Source: Ginsengibacter hankyongi
GTDB taxonomy: Bacteria > Bacteroidota > Bacteroidia > Chitinophagales > Chitinophagaceae
Length of the DNA: 64,000 bases
Reading direction: 5' to 3'
Assembly (NCBI RefSeq): GCF_008710285.1
Contig: NZ_VYQF01000006.1
Location: forward strand, 1 to 64,000
Shown: piece after piece, positions 43,143 through 50,660 of the stretch
Numbering within the stretch: the first letter of the stretch is position 1
Layout: each line of letters opens with the position of its first letter
Program-made: the position numbers and the translations under genes
Notes under the pieces: model-generated
What the model was told of the DNA's origin: nothing
The model's database searches: none
Seen by the model: the letters and a program-made list of their open reading frames with translations, nothing else

Positions 43143-43318
43143 TGTATTTCCGCTAATATACGCTACCTCATTTTACAAAACAATTTACATTCAACATCCC
43201 TTTATCATCCCGCTGTAACACCTAAACGATTTTTTTAAAAGAAAAAAAGCAGGCAAAAAAAAAGAAAAAGTTACTCCGCCGCAAGCCATCGCACAACCCA
43301 TCATTTTTTGCAAAAAAA
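43143..43318 (+). repeat. Repeat B, copy 1
   Basis: About 176 bp. It begins TGTATTTCCGCTAATATACG, then CTACCTCATTTTACAAAACA, and ends in an A-rich tract with TTACTCCGCCGCAAGCC and ATCATTTTTTGCAAAAA. The second copy is at 46022-46194. It starts just right of GCCGCTAACG and left of repeat A2. Confidence 0.85.
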
Positions 43319-43440
43319 CCTTCCGGCCTCTCCGCGCTACTGCCAATTCGCAGCCGGTGAGCGCTATGGAACTTGAACAAACGGAACTGAAGAAAAGCAG
43401 CTAGGCGCTGGAGTTATGTTTGAGATTTTGAACTAGCGTT
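43319..43440 (+). repeat. Repeat A, copy 2
   Basis: About 122 bp, matching 41997-42117 with scattered changes: same CCTTCCGGCCTCTCC start, same GGTGAGCGCTATGGAACTT middle, and TTTTGAACTAGCGTT at the end. It lies directly after repeat B1. Confidence 0.85.
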
Positions 43441-43610
43441 AAAACAATTTGCGATCGTATTACAATAGCAAGATGTTAGCCGGTACAAATGCTGATTTGA
43501 AAACTGAAGTTGAAGATAAATACAAAAAGTCGATAAAAGTTCGTCTGCTGATATTGAACTTGACAGCCGATTGCCAAGTGTTATCGGCTGCCTTTCTCAT
43601 CAGGCCGTTT

Positions 43611-45968
43611 TCATTCTACAGCTACTTTTAAAAATCTAACGTTGTGAAACTGTTTAACTGCTCTTGCTTTTTCAAGGTCATTAGATAAATCCAAAATATT
43701 ACCACAAGTTCTGCAAGTTAAAATCTCACCCTTGTGCTTTTTGAAGTCAATAGGTTCTGAAATTAACTGTAAATCTTTGTCTTGTTCAAAGTCAGGAATT
43801 TGAAAACCTACTTTATGATATTTATTTAATTTTTCTCTAAACGATTCATACGTGTCGTTCCCCCTTTTTATTACAAACCACCATTTGTCTAATTTATTCT
43901 TTCCGCTTTTGTGGACGTGCTTAGATTTGTCCTTGTTGATCATAAACCAATTTAAAATCCGTTCGTATTCTTCAATGTTTATTTCGTTTGATTCCATTGA
44001 GTCTCCACATTTGTTGCATGATATGATTCCTAACTCTCTGTGTCCTTTCAAATGGCATTTATATTCAGTGTGAAGAATATTGTCATAAATCCATTTTCGT
44101 CTTTCAAGTTGTTGTCCGCTACAACAAGAATGGCAGTAATTGCATACATACCAACCACAAGATTCGGAATCAAATTCCTTTGGTTTACACTTAACACAAT
44201 CTCTGCTATCAATTTCCATTTCGCAATAACCGTTCAAGCAATGCGATAAGTAAATTTCTTTCCCTTTTTCTGAACAGGTTTCCGTTCTGCAACTAAAATT
44301 ATTCACACCGTAAAACGCATATTGCGATTTACCTTTTGGGTAAAGTATATGATTGCACTCTCTACATTTAAGGTGTTTTAGAAACCTATTTGCCTTGTTA
44401 ATGATATTGAGATATATTTCTAAATCCGATTCTTTAAAATCTACATTTAAAATTGTTAGAAAATCAAGAAGTGAATACTTTTCCCAATCTGATGATTTAT
44501 GAAGTTCTCTAGTTGGTTTGAAACATTTTTGATTAGCACACCACCAATATTCTACTTTTTCATCTGAAAGTAGTGGTTCTTTGGTTACTTTATTTAATGC
44601 CTTACGCCCGTCACAAATTGGGTGATTTTTCGCTTTGTAACGTTCGTTTCGGTTATAGTTTATGTTTCGATCAATTACTTCCCCCGCTTCGTTTTTCACC
44701 TCGTGAATAGAAACGCTACACCTTCCTTCGCATTCATCAAAATAACCTGAAATCTGCAGAATGTCTTTGGGTTCTTTAATTTGTTTTATAATAAGGTCAT
44801 AGATTCTATGTTGTGCAGAACTTGCTTCTTTTCGTATTTCCAGATTAGTTTGGTTTTTTAATTCTGCAATAACATTGAGGATAATACTTGTTGAATAATC
44901 AAGATGTGATTCGTCAATTTGCTCTGCAAGTTTGCTGGTTTCAAAATCAAATACATTTAATGAAGTTAATTCTTCAACTGAGATGTCTGTCTTTCCCTCG
45001 TGAATGTATTTAAGAACTTTCTTCACAAACTTTTTTTGGTCTGAAGGTGAAAGCATAATTGTGTAAAATTTGTAGGCATTAAAATCTAACGTTTCGTAAT
45101 AATCTTCGAGCCACAAATTGAGTTTGAAATAGTCAGTACAAATATTGATTGTTGCGTTTAATATTTTTTCATGTATTTCCGATGCGAATTCCTTTGATAT
45201 TTCGAGAAATTCTTTAATGACTTTTAGCTTGGATTCAGTGTCAATGTTTTCAAAACTATAAAGAACTTTGAAAAATATGTTTGATTTATCTTCTTTTGAA
45301 CACCTACCAAAAATTATTCGCTTTATTTGCAGTGTAGTAGAAAGAATTATGCTTGCAACAAAATTGATTTGGCAAGTTTCTATAAAACCGTCTAACCAAA
45401 GTTTGTGTGCTAATTCTACTGAAATATTTTTTTCAATGTGATCAGAAATTTGTCTGTAGTTGTCAGGAAAAAAACTTTTGCAGACTTTTAAAAGTCCTTT
45501 CAAGTATTCGGCATCTGCAATGGATTCTGTTTGTAAATGTGTATTTACATAGCTCCGAAATCGTTCAAAAAATTGTACAACTATTTTCTTATCAGTAGTC
45601 TTTTCAAGAAGTGAAGTGATTTTTAAGTGAACTCCTTTTTGAATGGTATTGTAATCGGAATATTTTCCTTTCTCTGTCAGGATAGAAAGAAAATGATTGA
45701 ACAAAAAATTCAAATCTGTTTCGGTATCTAAATACTTTACATCAATGGCTTCAAGTTTACCTTTGTGTCTTTTTGATTCTTGAACTGTAAAAACAACAAT
45801 AGCGTTTTCTTTAAATGTGTTTATATTTTGTCCTTGTTCAATACTGCGTTCGTGAAAAAATAGGTCACCTAATTTAGCATGCTGAATGAAGCCGTAATTA
45901 GCGTCTCTCGCTTCGTCGTGAAACCACTTTACAAGTCCTATGTATTTTTCCGTGTCTGAAGTTCTCAC
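43611..45968 (-). CDS. Cold-shock-domain plus multi-zinc-ribbon protein, 785 aa
   Basis: Residues 7-65 form a cold-shock domain (GLVKWFHDEARDANYGFI, then GDLFFHERSI), the nucleic-acid-binding OB fold with RNP-like motifs. About 340 residues of helical sequence follow with no known motif. The C-terminal part carries many Cys pairs: CEGRC near 411, CANQKC near 475, CREC near 532, CRTETC near 559, CLNGYC near 575, CVKC near 588, CNYCHSCC near 607, CNKC near 649 and CRTC near 750. These suggest four or five zinc ribbons. I know no standard family with this order. An RNA- or ssDNA-binding factor is the natural reading. It is a single gene between repeats A2/B1 and B2. Confidence 0.75.
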   Translation of the reverse strand: MRTSDTEKYIGLVKWFHDEARDANYGFIQHAKLGDLFFHERSIEQGQNINTFKENAIVVFTVQESKRHKGKLEAIDVKYLDTETDLNFLFNHFLSILTEKGKYSDYNTIQKGVHLKITSLLEKTTDKKIVVQFFERFRSYVNTHLQTESIADAEYLKGLLKVCKSFFPDNYRQISDHIEKNISVELAHKLWLDGFIETCQINFVASIILSTTLQIKRIIFGRCSKEDKSNIFFKVLYSFENIDTESKLKVIKEFLEISKEFASEIHEKILNATINICTDYFKLNLWLEDYYETLDFNAYKFYTIMLSPSDQKKFVKKVLKYIHEGKTDISVEELTSLNVFDFETSKLAEQIDESHLDYSTSIILNVIAELKNQTNLEIRKEASSAQHRIYDLIIKQIKEPKDILQISGYFDECEGRCSVSIHEVKNEAGEVIDRNINYNRNERYKAKNHPICDGRKALNKVTKEPLLSDEKVEYWWCANQKCFKPTRELHKSSDWEKYSLLDFLTILNVDFKESDLEIYLNIINKANRFLKHLKCRECNHILYPKGKSQYAFYGVNNFSCRTETCSEKGKEIYLSHCLNGYCEMEIDSRDCVKCKPKEFDSESCGWYVCNYCHSCCSGQQLERRKWIYDNILHTEYKCHLKGHRELGIISCNKCGDSMESNEINIEEYERILNWFMINKDKSKHVHKSGKNKLDKWWFVIKRGNDTYESFREKLNKYHKVGFQIPDFEQDKDLQLISEPIDFKKHKGEILTCRTCGNILDLSNDLEKARAVKQFHNVRFLKVAVE

Positions 45969-46021
45969 TTTTTAATGATAGTTTATGGTTGCACTGTATC
46001 TGTTAAGGTTACCGATACTGT

Positions 46022-46194
46022 TGTATTTCCGCTAATATACGCACCTCATTTTACAAAACAATTTATATTCAACATCCCTCTATCATCCCGCTATAACATC
46101 TGAACGTTTTTTTTAAAAGAAAAAAAAGAAGGCAAAAAAAAGAAGAAGTTACTTCGCCGCAAGCCCCTACACAATCCCATCATTTTTGCAAAAA
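46022..46194 (+). repeat. Repeat B, copy 2
   Basis: About 173 bp, matching 43143-43318: TGTATTTCCGCTAATATACG, CACCTCATTTTACAAAACA, then ACTTCGCCGCAAGCCC and ATCATTTTTGCAAAAA. It lies at the upstream side of the CSD gene, as copy 1 lies upstream of the 42155 gene. Confidence 0.85.
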
Positions 46195-46202
46195 GACTAC
46201 GG

Positions 46203-46265
46203 CATAAACACAAAGCCCACGCTTCGCCTGTCACACTGAGCTCGTCGAAGTGCCTTCATTTATTC
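46203..46265 (+). repeat. Repeat C, copy 2 (interior only)
   Basis: GCATAAACACAAAGCC, then CACGCTTCGCCTGTCACACT and GAGCTCGTCGAAGTGCC. It matches the inside of repeat C1 at 40940-41000 with a few changes but lacks the outer A and T runs. Confidence 0.75.
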
Positions 46266-46354
46266 CGTTTCCTTTTTGCAAAACACGTTGCGGCTACGTG
46301 TTGCTGTTAGTTTCTTTTTTTTCCTTTTTTCTTTTAAAAATAAATTTTACAATT

Positions 46355-46705
46355 ATGAAAAATGCAAATCACTTCTTCGGTTCCAGCAACGGTTCAGAAA
46401 ATCTTTACAGGCATTCTTTTACAAAGTTCATTTACACAGATGGCGTTCAATCCATGGTGCGGGATTGCAAAGCTTATTGGTTGATTGATTTAATCGTTAG
46501 TCATCAAACGTATGATGCTGTAAAAAAAGAAACGTTCCAGGTGTGGGATTTACACCGGGTAAAAGATGATGAGTTTACTATTATTTGTACCGATGGCAAT
46601 CACAACAAGGTTACGCATCAGGATATTCCCTTCAGCGATTTTCCTTATGATCTTGCTACCGTGTGGCTCGTTGATGGCTCCATAATGTTGCCCACCGAAT
46701 ATTAA
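46355..46705 (+). CDS. DUF6876-family protein of mobile elements
   Basis: 116 aa from the ATG at 46355; the longer frame upstream is hydrophobic but lies over repeats and is rejected. 'SNGSENLYRHSFTKFIYTDG', 'AYWLIDLIVSHQTYDAV', 'FQVWDLHRVKDDEFTII' and the end 'DLATVWLVDGSIMLPTEY' match the DUF6876 pattern known to me from Bacteroidota conjugative and mobilisable elements. No biochemical role known. It supports the idea that 1-47.6 kb holds parts of one or more such elements. Confidence 0.8.
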   Translation: MKNANHFFGSSNGSENLYRHSFTKFIYTDGVQSMVRDCKAYWLIDLIVSHQTYDAVKKETFQVWDLHRVKDDEFTIICTDGNHNKVTHQDIPFSDFPYDLATVWLVDGSIMLPTEY

Positions 46706-46766
46706 AAAAAATAGCGGCCTGCAATGGCCCGCTTCATTTATCCATTTTTCTTTAATAAATTATGAT

Positions 46767-47291
46767 ATGAAAGTATCCAGTTTAACGCTCAACGTTGCCT
46801 GGCAACTCAACAGCGACAGAAACTTATTAAATCAATTTTATAAGTACGGAGAAGCTCACCAATTCATTTATTTCACCCATACGCCCTTCTATTATTCCTA
46901 TCCAATTTTTGGCAAGATCTGGCCCGATGGAAAATCTTGCCAGTTTCACCAGGTGCAAACTTGCTGCAGTATTTGCGGCCAGCTCTCGGACCGGAATTAT
47001 GCAGGTTACGGAACTCTGTTATTGCAACGCACCGGCGCCGATCAGCGCATGGATCTTGTCTGCATAAAACATAAATCCGGATCCCAATTCAATCCGCTGC
47101 TTTTTTCAAAGCAGCAATTATCAATTTTTAAAACTTTATCAAAAAATGCGTTCAAATCGCAGCATATCATGAACACAGATTTAATGCAAATGGCCATAAT
47201 AAGTAAAGGGGCTTATCAGCCCCTTCTATCTCCTGCAAGTCACCACACGAACAGAAGAATTATTTCCTCCCCTCTGGTCTCGAATTCTTAA
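46767..47291 (+). CDS. Hypothetical protein, 174 aa, with CxxC pair
   Basis: A mixed protein with an N-terminal aromatic-rich part ('FIYFTHTPFYYSYPIFGKI') and a possible zinc site built by CCSICG (about 69-74) and CIKHK (about 101-105). A hairpin with 8-bp arms (AAGGGGCT 47206-47213, AGCCCCTT 47218-47225) lies inside the last 30 codons. This makes me suspect that the original stop came earlier and was lost by a frameshift. It follows DUF6876 with 61 bp between, so both are probably one transcript. Family unknown. Confidence 0.55.
   Translation: MKVSSLTLNVAWQLNSDRNLLNQFYKYGEAHQFIYFTHTPFYYSYPIFGKIWPDGKSCQFHQVQTCCSICGQLSDRNYAGYGTLLLQRTGADQRMDLVCIKHKSGSQFNPLLFSKQQLSIFKTLSKNAFKSQHIMNTDLMQMAIISKGAYQPLLSPASHHTNRRIISSPLVSNS
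47206..47225. terminator. GC hairpin inside 3' end of the 174-aa ORF
   Basis: AAGGGGCT and AGCCCCTT with a TATC loop form a strong 8-bp stem. There is no T-run after it (CTATCTCC follows), so terminator function is uncertain. Its place within the ORF tail hints that the coding sequence once ended before it. Confidence 0.4.
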
Positions 47292-47635
47292 TAGTCTTTA
47301 TAGTCATTTACTTTAGTAATAATTAATTTTAAAAAAATAATAATTTTGTAATTGAGGATGATCAGTTTAAACTTGGTATTGGATAATTGTTGAATTTACT
47401 CGACTGAACCTCGACTAAAAAAAATGGATCCTTGTAAATGAATAGGTTACGAGTCTGCGACGAATCCGCTCGGGACCTCTGGTAAAAAGATCGTAGCGAT
47501 ACGATCTTTTTACTTTTCAGAACCCAACACGGGAAAAGTGAATATATGAGCTTCGGACTTTATATAAAAGATCACTTTACATAAAAGATCAGATGTTTAT
47601 TATTTTAACGGACAATGATTCGAAGAAACATTAAT
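47292..47635. other. Intergenic 344 bp at probable right edge of the accessory region
   Basis: No gene. It holds a perfect hairpin (47482-47513) and a short tandem ATAAAAGATCA unit (47563-47592). To its left lie mobile-element-type genes and to its right respiratory genes. The element end or attachment site may be here, but no clear att repeat could be matched within the window. Confidence 0.4.
47482..47513. terminator. Perfect 14-bp hairpin, terminator-like in both directions
   Basis: GTAAAAAGATCGTA (47482-47495), loop GCGA, TACGATCTTTTTAC (47500-47513). All 14 pairs match. Each strand ends in a T-rich arm, so it could stop transcription from both sides between the accessory genes and the ferredoxin gene. 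Confidence 0.55.
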
Positions 47636-47971
47636 TCAATAATTATAGCAAATCCGAAATGTAGCATTCTTCAATTCTTCATTAATAAGTACCTGGCAGG
47701 CCAACCGGTAATTTGGATTTGTCATACCTATTTTCTTCATGGTTGCTTCTTCATTTCTTTCTAATAAATGCAAATTATCTTCTATATCCATTATTTCGAC
47801 AACACACGTTCCGCATCTGCCCATTCCTTTGCATTCACCAAAATCTTCCACATAAATTTTATCGGTTATTAATGCCATAAGATTCCTGTATTCGCCGGTA
47901 TAAGTTTCTATAACATAAGATGCATCTTCGCCAATTACGGTAAACCGTATGTCAGATTTCTGTATAACCAT
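47636..47971 (-). CDS. 2Fe-2S ferredoxin (plant/adrenodoxin-type fold)
   Basis: A 111-aa ferredoxin. The cluster ligands are CKGMGRCGTC (Cys-x5-Cys-x2-Cys) and a fourth Cys in 'RLACQVLINEEL', the usual [2Fe-2S] pattern. Electron carrier in the cytoplasm. It is the last gene of the minus-strand oxidase cluster, separated by 120 bp from the membrane-protein gene, so it might have its own promoter. Confidence 0.9.
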   Translation of the reverse strand: MVIQKSDIRFTVIGEDASYVIETYTGEYRNLMALITDKIYVEDFGECKGMGRCGTCVVEIMDIEDNLHLLERNEEATMKKIGMTNPNYRLACQVLINEELKNATFRICYNY

Positions 47972-48091
47972 GAAAGAGTTTTATTTGAAAATTGTGTTAG
48001 GTTTTATTTATAGCAACCGGCACAATTTAAAATTGCTTATAAAGACCAAGCGCCACGTTTTAGATTGCAGGTGACGGAACTGTGGTATTTT

Positions 48092-48529
48092 CTATCGTAT
48101 TACTGAATGAAGAATTCCCCCACCAAAAAAAATCAACAATAGAAGCTTTATAAATTCAAAACAGATATAATACAAATGGTGATTGGATGATGATAAATTT
48201 GTTCCACCTTTTATAGCTTTAACCCTCTTGCTCAATGCGGGGAGCAACCAGGCCGTCTGCACAACAAGGCTTATAATTACTATAAGAAAGAATACTTCAA
48301 GCAAAGACTTCAATTTGCTTTCATAAAAAAATAAACTTACGGATATGATCGTTGCAAGAGCCCATTCCACTTTATTAAGAGCCCCAAATACTACTTTACC
48401 GATACTTAATCCAATAGGCATTGTAATGCCGGGCGCCCTGAATTTCAGCCAGGATTCCATAAAACTTATTGCGCCGATAAAGCCTATCCAAATGAAAGTA
48501 CAGGAAGCAATAAAAATAGTGATGTCCAT
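48092..48529 (-). CDS. Four-TM hypothetical membrane protein
   Basis: A 145-aa protein with four hydrophobic segments (near residues 5-25, 55-72, 78-97 and 122-142). 'FMESWLKFRAPGITMPIGLS' between the first two is the most distinctive part. No family named with confidence. The first base of its start codon is the last base of the haemoglobin stop codon, so translation is coupled. It may be a haem- or respiration-related membrane protein from its neighbours. Confidence 0.78.
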   Translation of the reverse strand: MDITIFIASCTFIWIGFIGAISFMESWLKFRAPGITMPIGLSIGKVVFGALNKVEWALATIISVSLFFYESKLKSLLEVFFLIVIISLVVQTAWLLPALSKRVKAIKGGTNLSSSNHHLYYICFEFIKLLLLIFFGGGILHSVIR

Positions 48530-48921
48530 TATAATAAACTTTTGAAGGGATTTCCGGTGTAATATTTTATTTTGGATTCAAACAGCTCAGCCATTTTGCC
48601 TGCACGCCATTTTGCATCTTCTGCTATTTCACCAATGAATAATTCATCTACGGTCTGAATAAAAAGTTCCATCCATTTTTCAAAATGAATATGAGATACC
48701 GGCAACCCCGCATGTGGCGGAAAAGGGCTTCCGTAATAAGTATGCTCACCTAACAAAACAGTCTGCCAGAAGGTATACATTTTCTCAAGGTGCTGCGGCC
48801 ACCGGTCGTGTATCCTGTCATCGAATATTGGCCCAATCAGTTCATCTTTTCTTACTTTTTCATAAAAAGTATCTACTAATCTTTTAATATCATCCAGCGA
48901 TGCAATCCTTGTACTATTCAT
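48529..48921 (-). CDS. Group III truncated haemoglobin
   Basis: A 130-aa truncated globin. 'LVDTFYEKVRKDELIGPIFD' is the group III signature, followed by 'LEKMYTFWQTVLLGEHTYYG' and the proximal-histidine region 'HIHFEKWMELFIQTVDELF'. It binds oxygen or NO in the cytoplasm. Placed among cbb3-like oxidase genes and under an Rrf2 regulator, it likely serves NO or O2 handling. Only 4 bp separate it from the upstream gene. Confidence 0.93.
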   Translation of the reverse strand: MNSTRIASLDDIKRLVDTFYEKVRKDELIGPIFDDRIHDRWPQHLEKMYTFWQTVLLGEHTYYGSPFPPHAGLPVSHIHFEKWMELFIQTVDELFIGEIAEDAKWRAGKMAELFESKIKYYTGNPFKSLL

Positions 48922-48925
48922 ATTA

Positions 48926-49333
48926 TTATTCTTTCATTGACAGGTAAGTGATAAGGTAATACAATACCCATCCGGTAAAACCAATTATCAGTATCCATAC
49001 CCATGAAGGGATACTTTGAGGTGTTTCGCTCCCTTCAATCAGGAATTTTGTTTGATCACCTTTTCCATAGGCGTTAACCATAAGTGGAACTACACCATCC
49101 ACCACTGCATTTTCTTTTATTCCCTCAATAGCAATGGCGGGCCCGTTTCTTACTTCAAAAGGGATAATGCGAATGCCTTCTTTCCCCGTGGGATCTTTAC
49201 TTACAATTTTTAATGTATGTTTTCCGTCCACCATTTTCCGGGTATCTAATTCAAAATTTACCGGCGAAACAAATTCAGCGATCGGTTTTGGTTCCTCATC
49301 CAAAAAGATAAATATGGTGCTCCTGTCTTCCAT
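48926..49333 (-). CDS. C-tail-anchored Ig-like accessory protein of the oxidase cluster
   Basis: A 135-aa protein with a beta-sandwich-like N-terminal domain ('AEFVSPVNFELDTRKMVDG', 'HTLKIVSKDPTGKEGIRI') and one membrane helix at its C-terminus (about 108-130, 'WVWILIIGFTGWVLYYLIT'). No signal peptide is seen. It starts on the base next to the upstream stop, so it is coupled. I infer a structural or assembly role for the oxidase. Confidence 0.72.
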   Translation of the reverse strand: MEDRSTIFIFLDEEPKPIAEFVSPVNFELDTRKMVDGKHTLKIVSKDPTGKEGIRIIPFEVRNGPAIAIEGIKENAVVDGVVPLMVNAYGKGDQTKFLIEGSETPQSIPSWVWILIIGFTGWVLYYLITYLSMKE

Positions 49334-49594
49334 TTATTCGTTGTTTAAAATGAGTCTTTTAATATGGCTTTGTGATTGCTCCCCCGGTCGTACGAGCCAC
49401 TTTACAGAAAAGAAAAGTGTAAAGAGAACAATGATTACCGCTATCGAGATGATTACATAATCCCAATTACTACCGGGGCCTCCTCCATGAGTAATCCCTT
49501 GTAATAACTTAGGTTGTTGCTTTTCACATGCGGGGCATGCAAAAGTGAAAAGACTTACAAACGTAAGCGCAATAGATAATAATATTATTTTCAT
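49334..49594 (-). CDS. Small membrane protein of oxidase cluster (86 aa)
   Basis: The N-terminal signal or anchor segment ends at ACPAC (residues 19-23), a CxxC pair that could bind copper or be a disulphide. A second membrane helix lies near 45-68 ('YVIISIAVIIVLFTLFFSV'). Position directly between the CcoO-type gene and the Ig-like gene suggests a small oxidase subunit or assembly factor, in the place of CcoQ in canonical operons, but there is no sequence similarity that I can claim. Confidence 0.7.
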   Translation of the reverse strand: MKIILLSIALTFVSLFTFACPACEKQQPKLLQGITHGGGPGSNWDYVIISIAVIIVLFTLFFSVKWLVRPGEQSQSHIKRLILNNE

Positions 49595-49639
49595 GGAAGG
49601 AAACTTTTATTTTTTTTAAATAGGTTCTATTTTCTTCGT

Positions 49640-50647
49640 TTATTTTTGAGGGCTTGTTTTTACTACATCCATTAATTTTTTAATTTCTTCCGGTGTAACT
49701 GGTTTTGCATTGTTGCCCCAACTTGATTTTTCGTGATTCATTATCGCTGAAATTTCTTCGGCGCTTAAATTATTCATGGTGCCTACCGGAGGCATTGGCC
49801 CAAAGCCTTCCTGTATACGGCCACTATACCCATTCATGATAATATTTACCATCAACTCTGCATTATCATTTAGCACAACTTTACTTCCCTTCAATGGAGG
49901 AAACGCACCCTTTAAACCTTCGCCGTTTTCCTGGTGACAGCTCTGGCAATTAGCCGTATAGAGGGCAACACCATTTAATTCTTTTGAGCCTGCTGATCCA
50001 CCCCCTTTAGTATCTTTTTTATATAAAAATGCAGGCGCAGCTGAGCCGTCGGGCAATATCGTTTGCTTAAGCGAAAGCAGGTATGCTACCAGTTGCATCG
50101 CTTCTTTGGTAGCTACCACTTTGCCGGTATCACCTTCCAGGTATTCCGCGGGAATATTTACAATTATGTCACCTTTCGCCGGTTCATTCTTTATTTCAAA
50201 CAACCATGGATAAGCAGGCATAATAGATTGCGGTACCACAATCCTTGGGTTATATAAGTGAACAAGGTTCCATTCTTTACTTGCCTGCCGGTTACCAACA
50301 TTAGTAAGATCGGGGCCTGTTCTTTCGGAACCCAAAAGTGTAGCGGTGTTTCGCCAAAAGTCCTGGCGGTGATCGCCTGCATAATCTGCGGCTATGCTTG
50401 GGCGTGAGCCCCAAACTTTATCCATATCTACATTACGTACCTGCTGGGTGTGGCAACCAATACAACCATTGGCTATATAAAGTTCCTTCCCTTTGGCTGC
50501 TTCCGGGCTTAATGGTTCTGAATTTGGAAGCACTGCATTATTGTTTTGCATATGGAGCGCCGGGAGAATTGCCACCAAAATAGTTAAGCCGGCAAAAAAC
50601 AAGGCGGCGGTTCCAAAAAGTTTTTTATGATTGTTAAATAATTCCAT
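49640..50647 (-). CDS. cbb3-type oxidase subunit II fused to cytochrome c (CcoO-P-like)
   Basis: A 335-aa membrane-anchored dihaem cytochrome c. One N-terminal TM helix (12-32) is followed by a CcoO domain with haem motif CIGCH (62-66), 'TQQVRN', 'WGSRPSIAADY' and 'GPDLTNVGNR', with the axial Met in 'PQSIMPAYPWLF'. After a Gly/Ser linker ('TKGGGSAGSKEL') comes a second cytochrome domain with CQSCH (near 235) and Met in 'GFGPMPPVGTM'. The canonical separate CcoP is replaced by this extra domain. It delivers electrons to the CcoN-like subunit encoded 13 bp upstream. Confidence 0.92.
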   Translation of the reverse strand: MELFNNHKKLFGTAALFFAGLTILVAILPALHMQNNNAVLPNSEPLSPEAAKGKELYIANGCIGCHTQQVRNVDMDKVWGSRPSIAADYAGDHRQDFWRNTATLLGSERTGPDLTNVGNRQASKEWNLVHLYNPRIVVPQSIMPAYPWLFEIKNEPAKGDIIVNIPAEYLEGDTGKVVATKEAMQLVAYLLSLKQTILPDGSAAPAFLYKKDTKGGGSAGSKELNGVALYTANCQSCHQENGEGLKGAFPPLKGSKVVLNDNAELMVNIIMNGYSGRIQEGFGPMPPVGTMNNLSAEEISAIMNHEKSSWGNNAKPVTPEEIKKLMDVVKTSPQK

Positions 50648-50660
50648 TTATCAGTGTCTT

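Larger units (their letters stand above)
43094..43610. other. Intergenic 517 bp made of repeats B1 and A2
   Basis: GCCGCTAACG (43131-43140), repeat B1 (43143-43318) and repeat A2 (43319-43440) lie end to end, followed by a short unique stretch. That stretch contains a hairpin with CAGCCGAT (43564-43571) and ATCGGCTG (43583-43590), just downstream of the CSD gene read on the minus strand; it has no T-run. Confidence 0.6.
45969..46354. other. Intergenic 386 bp made of repeats B2 and C2
   Basis: Repeat B2 (46022-46194) and the partial repeat C2 (46203-46265) fill most of the gap. Before the DUF6876 gene stands an inverted repeat, AACACGT (46282-46288) and ACGTGTT (46296-46302). GTATTTCCGCTAATATACGC near 46023-46042 matches the sequence upstream of the 42155 gene. 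No gene seen. Confidence 0.6.

Noticed and set aside
43449-43631. 60-codon plus-strand ORF right of repeat A2
   Set aside because: It overlaps the 3' end of the large CSD gene and has no recognisable feature.
40926-46265. CRISPR array as explanation for the repeats
   Set aside because: The repeats are 60-180 bp, only two copies per family, and separated by genes, not by short uniform spacers.
46250-46354. N-terminal extension of the DUF6876 ORF
   Set aside because: It is encoded by the repeat C2 end and T-rich spacer. The known family starts close to the ATG at 46355.
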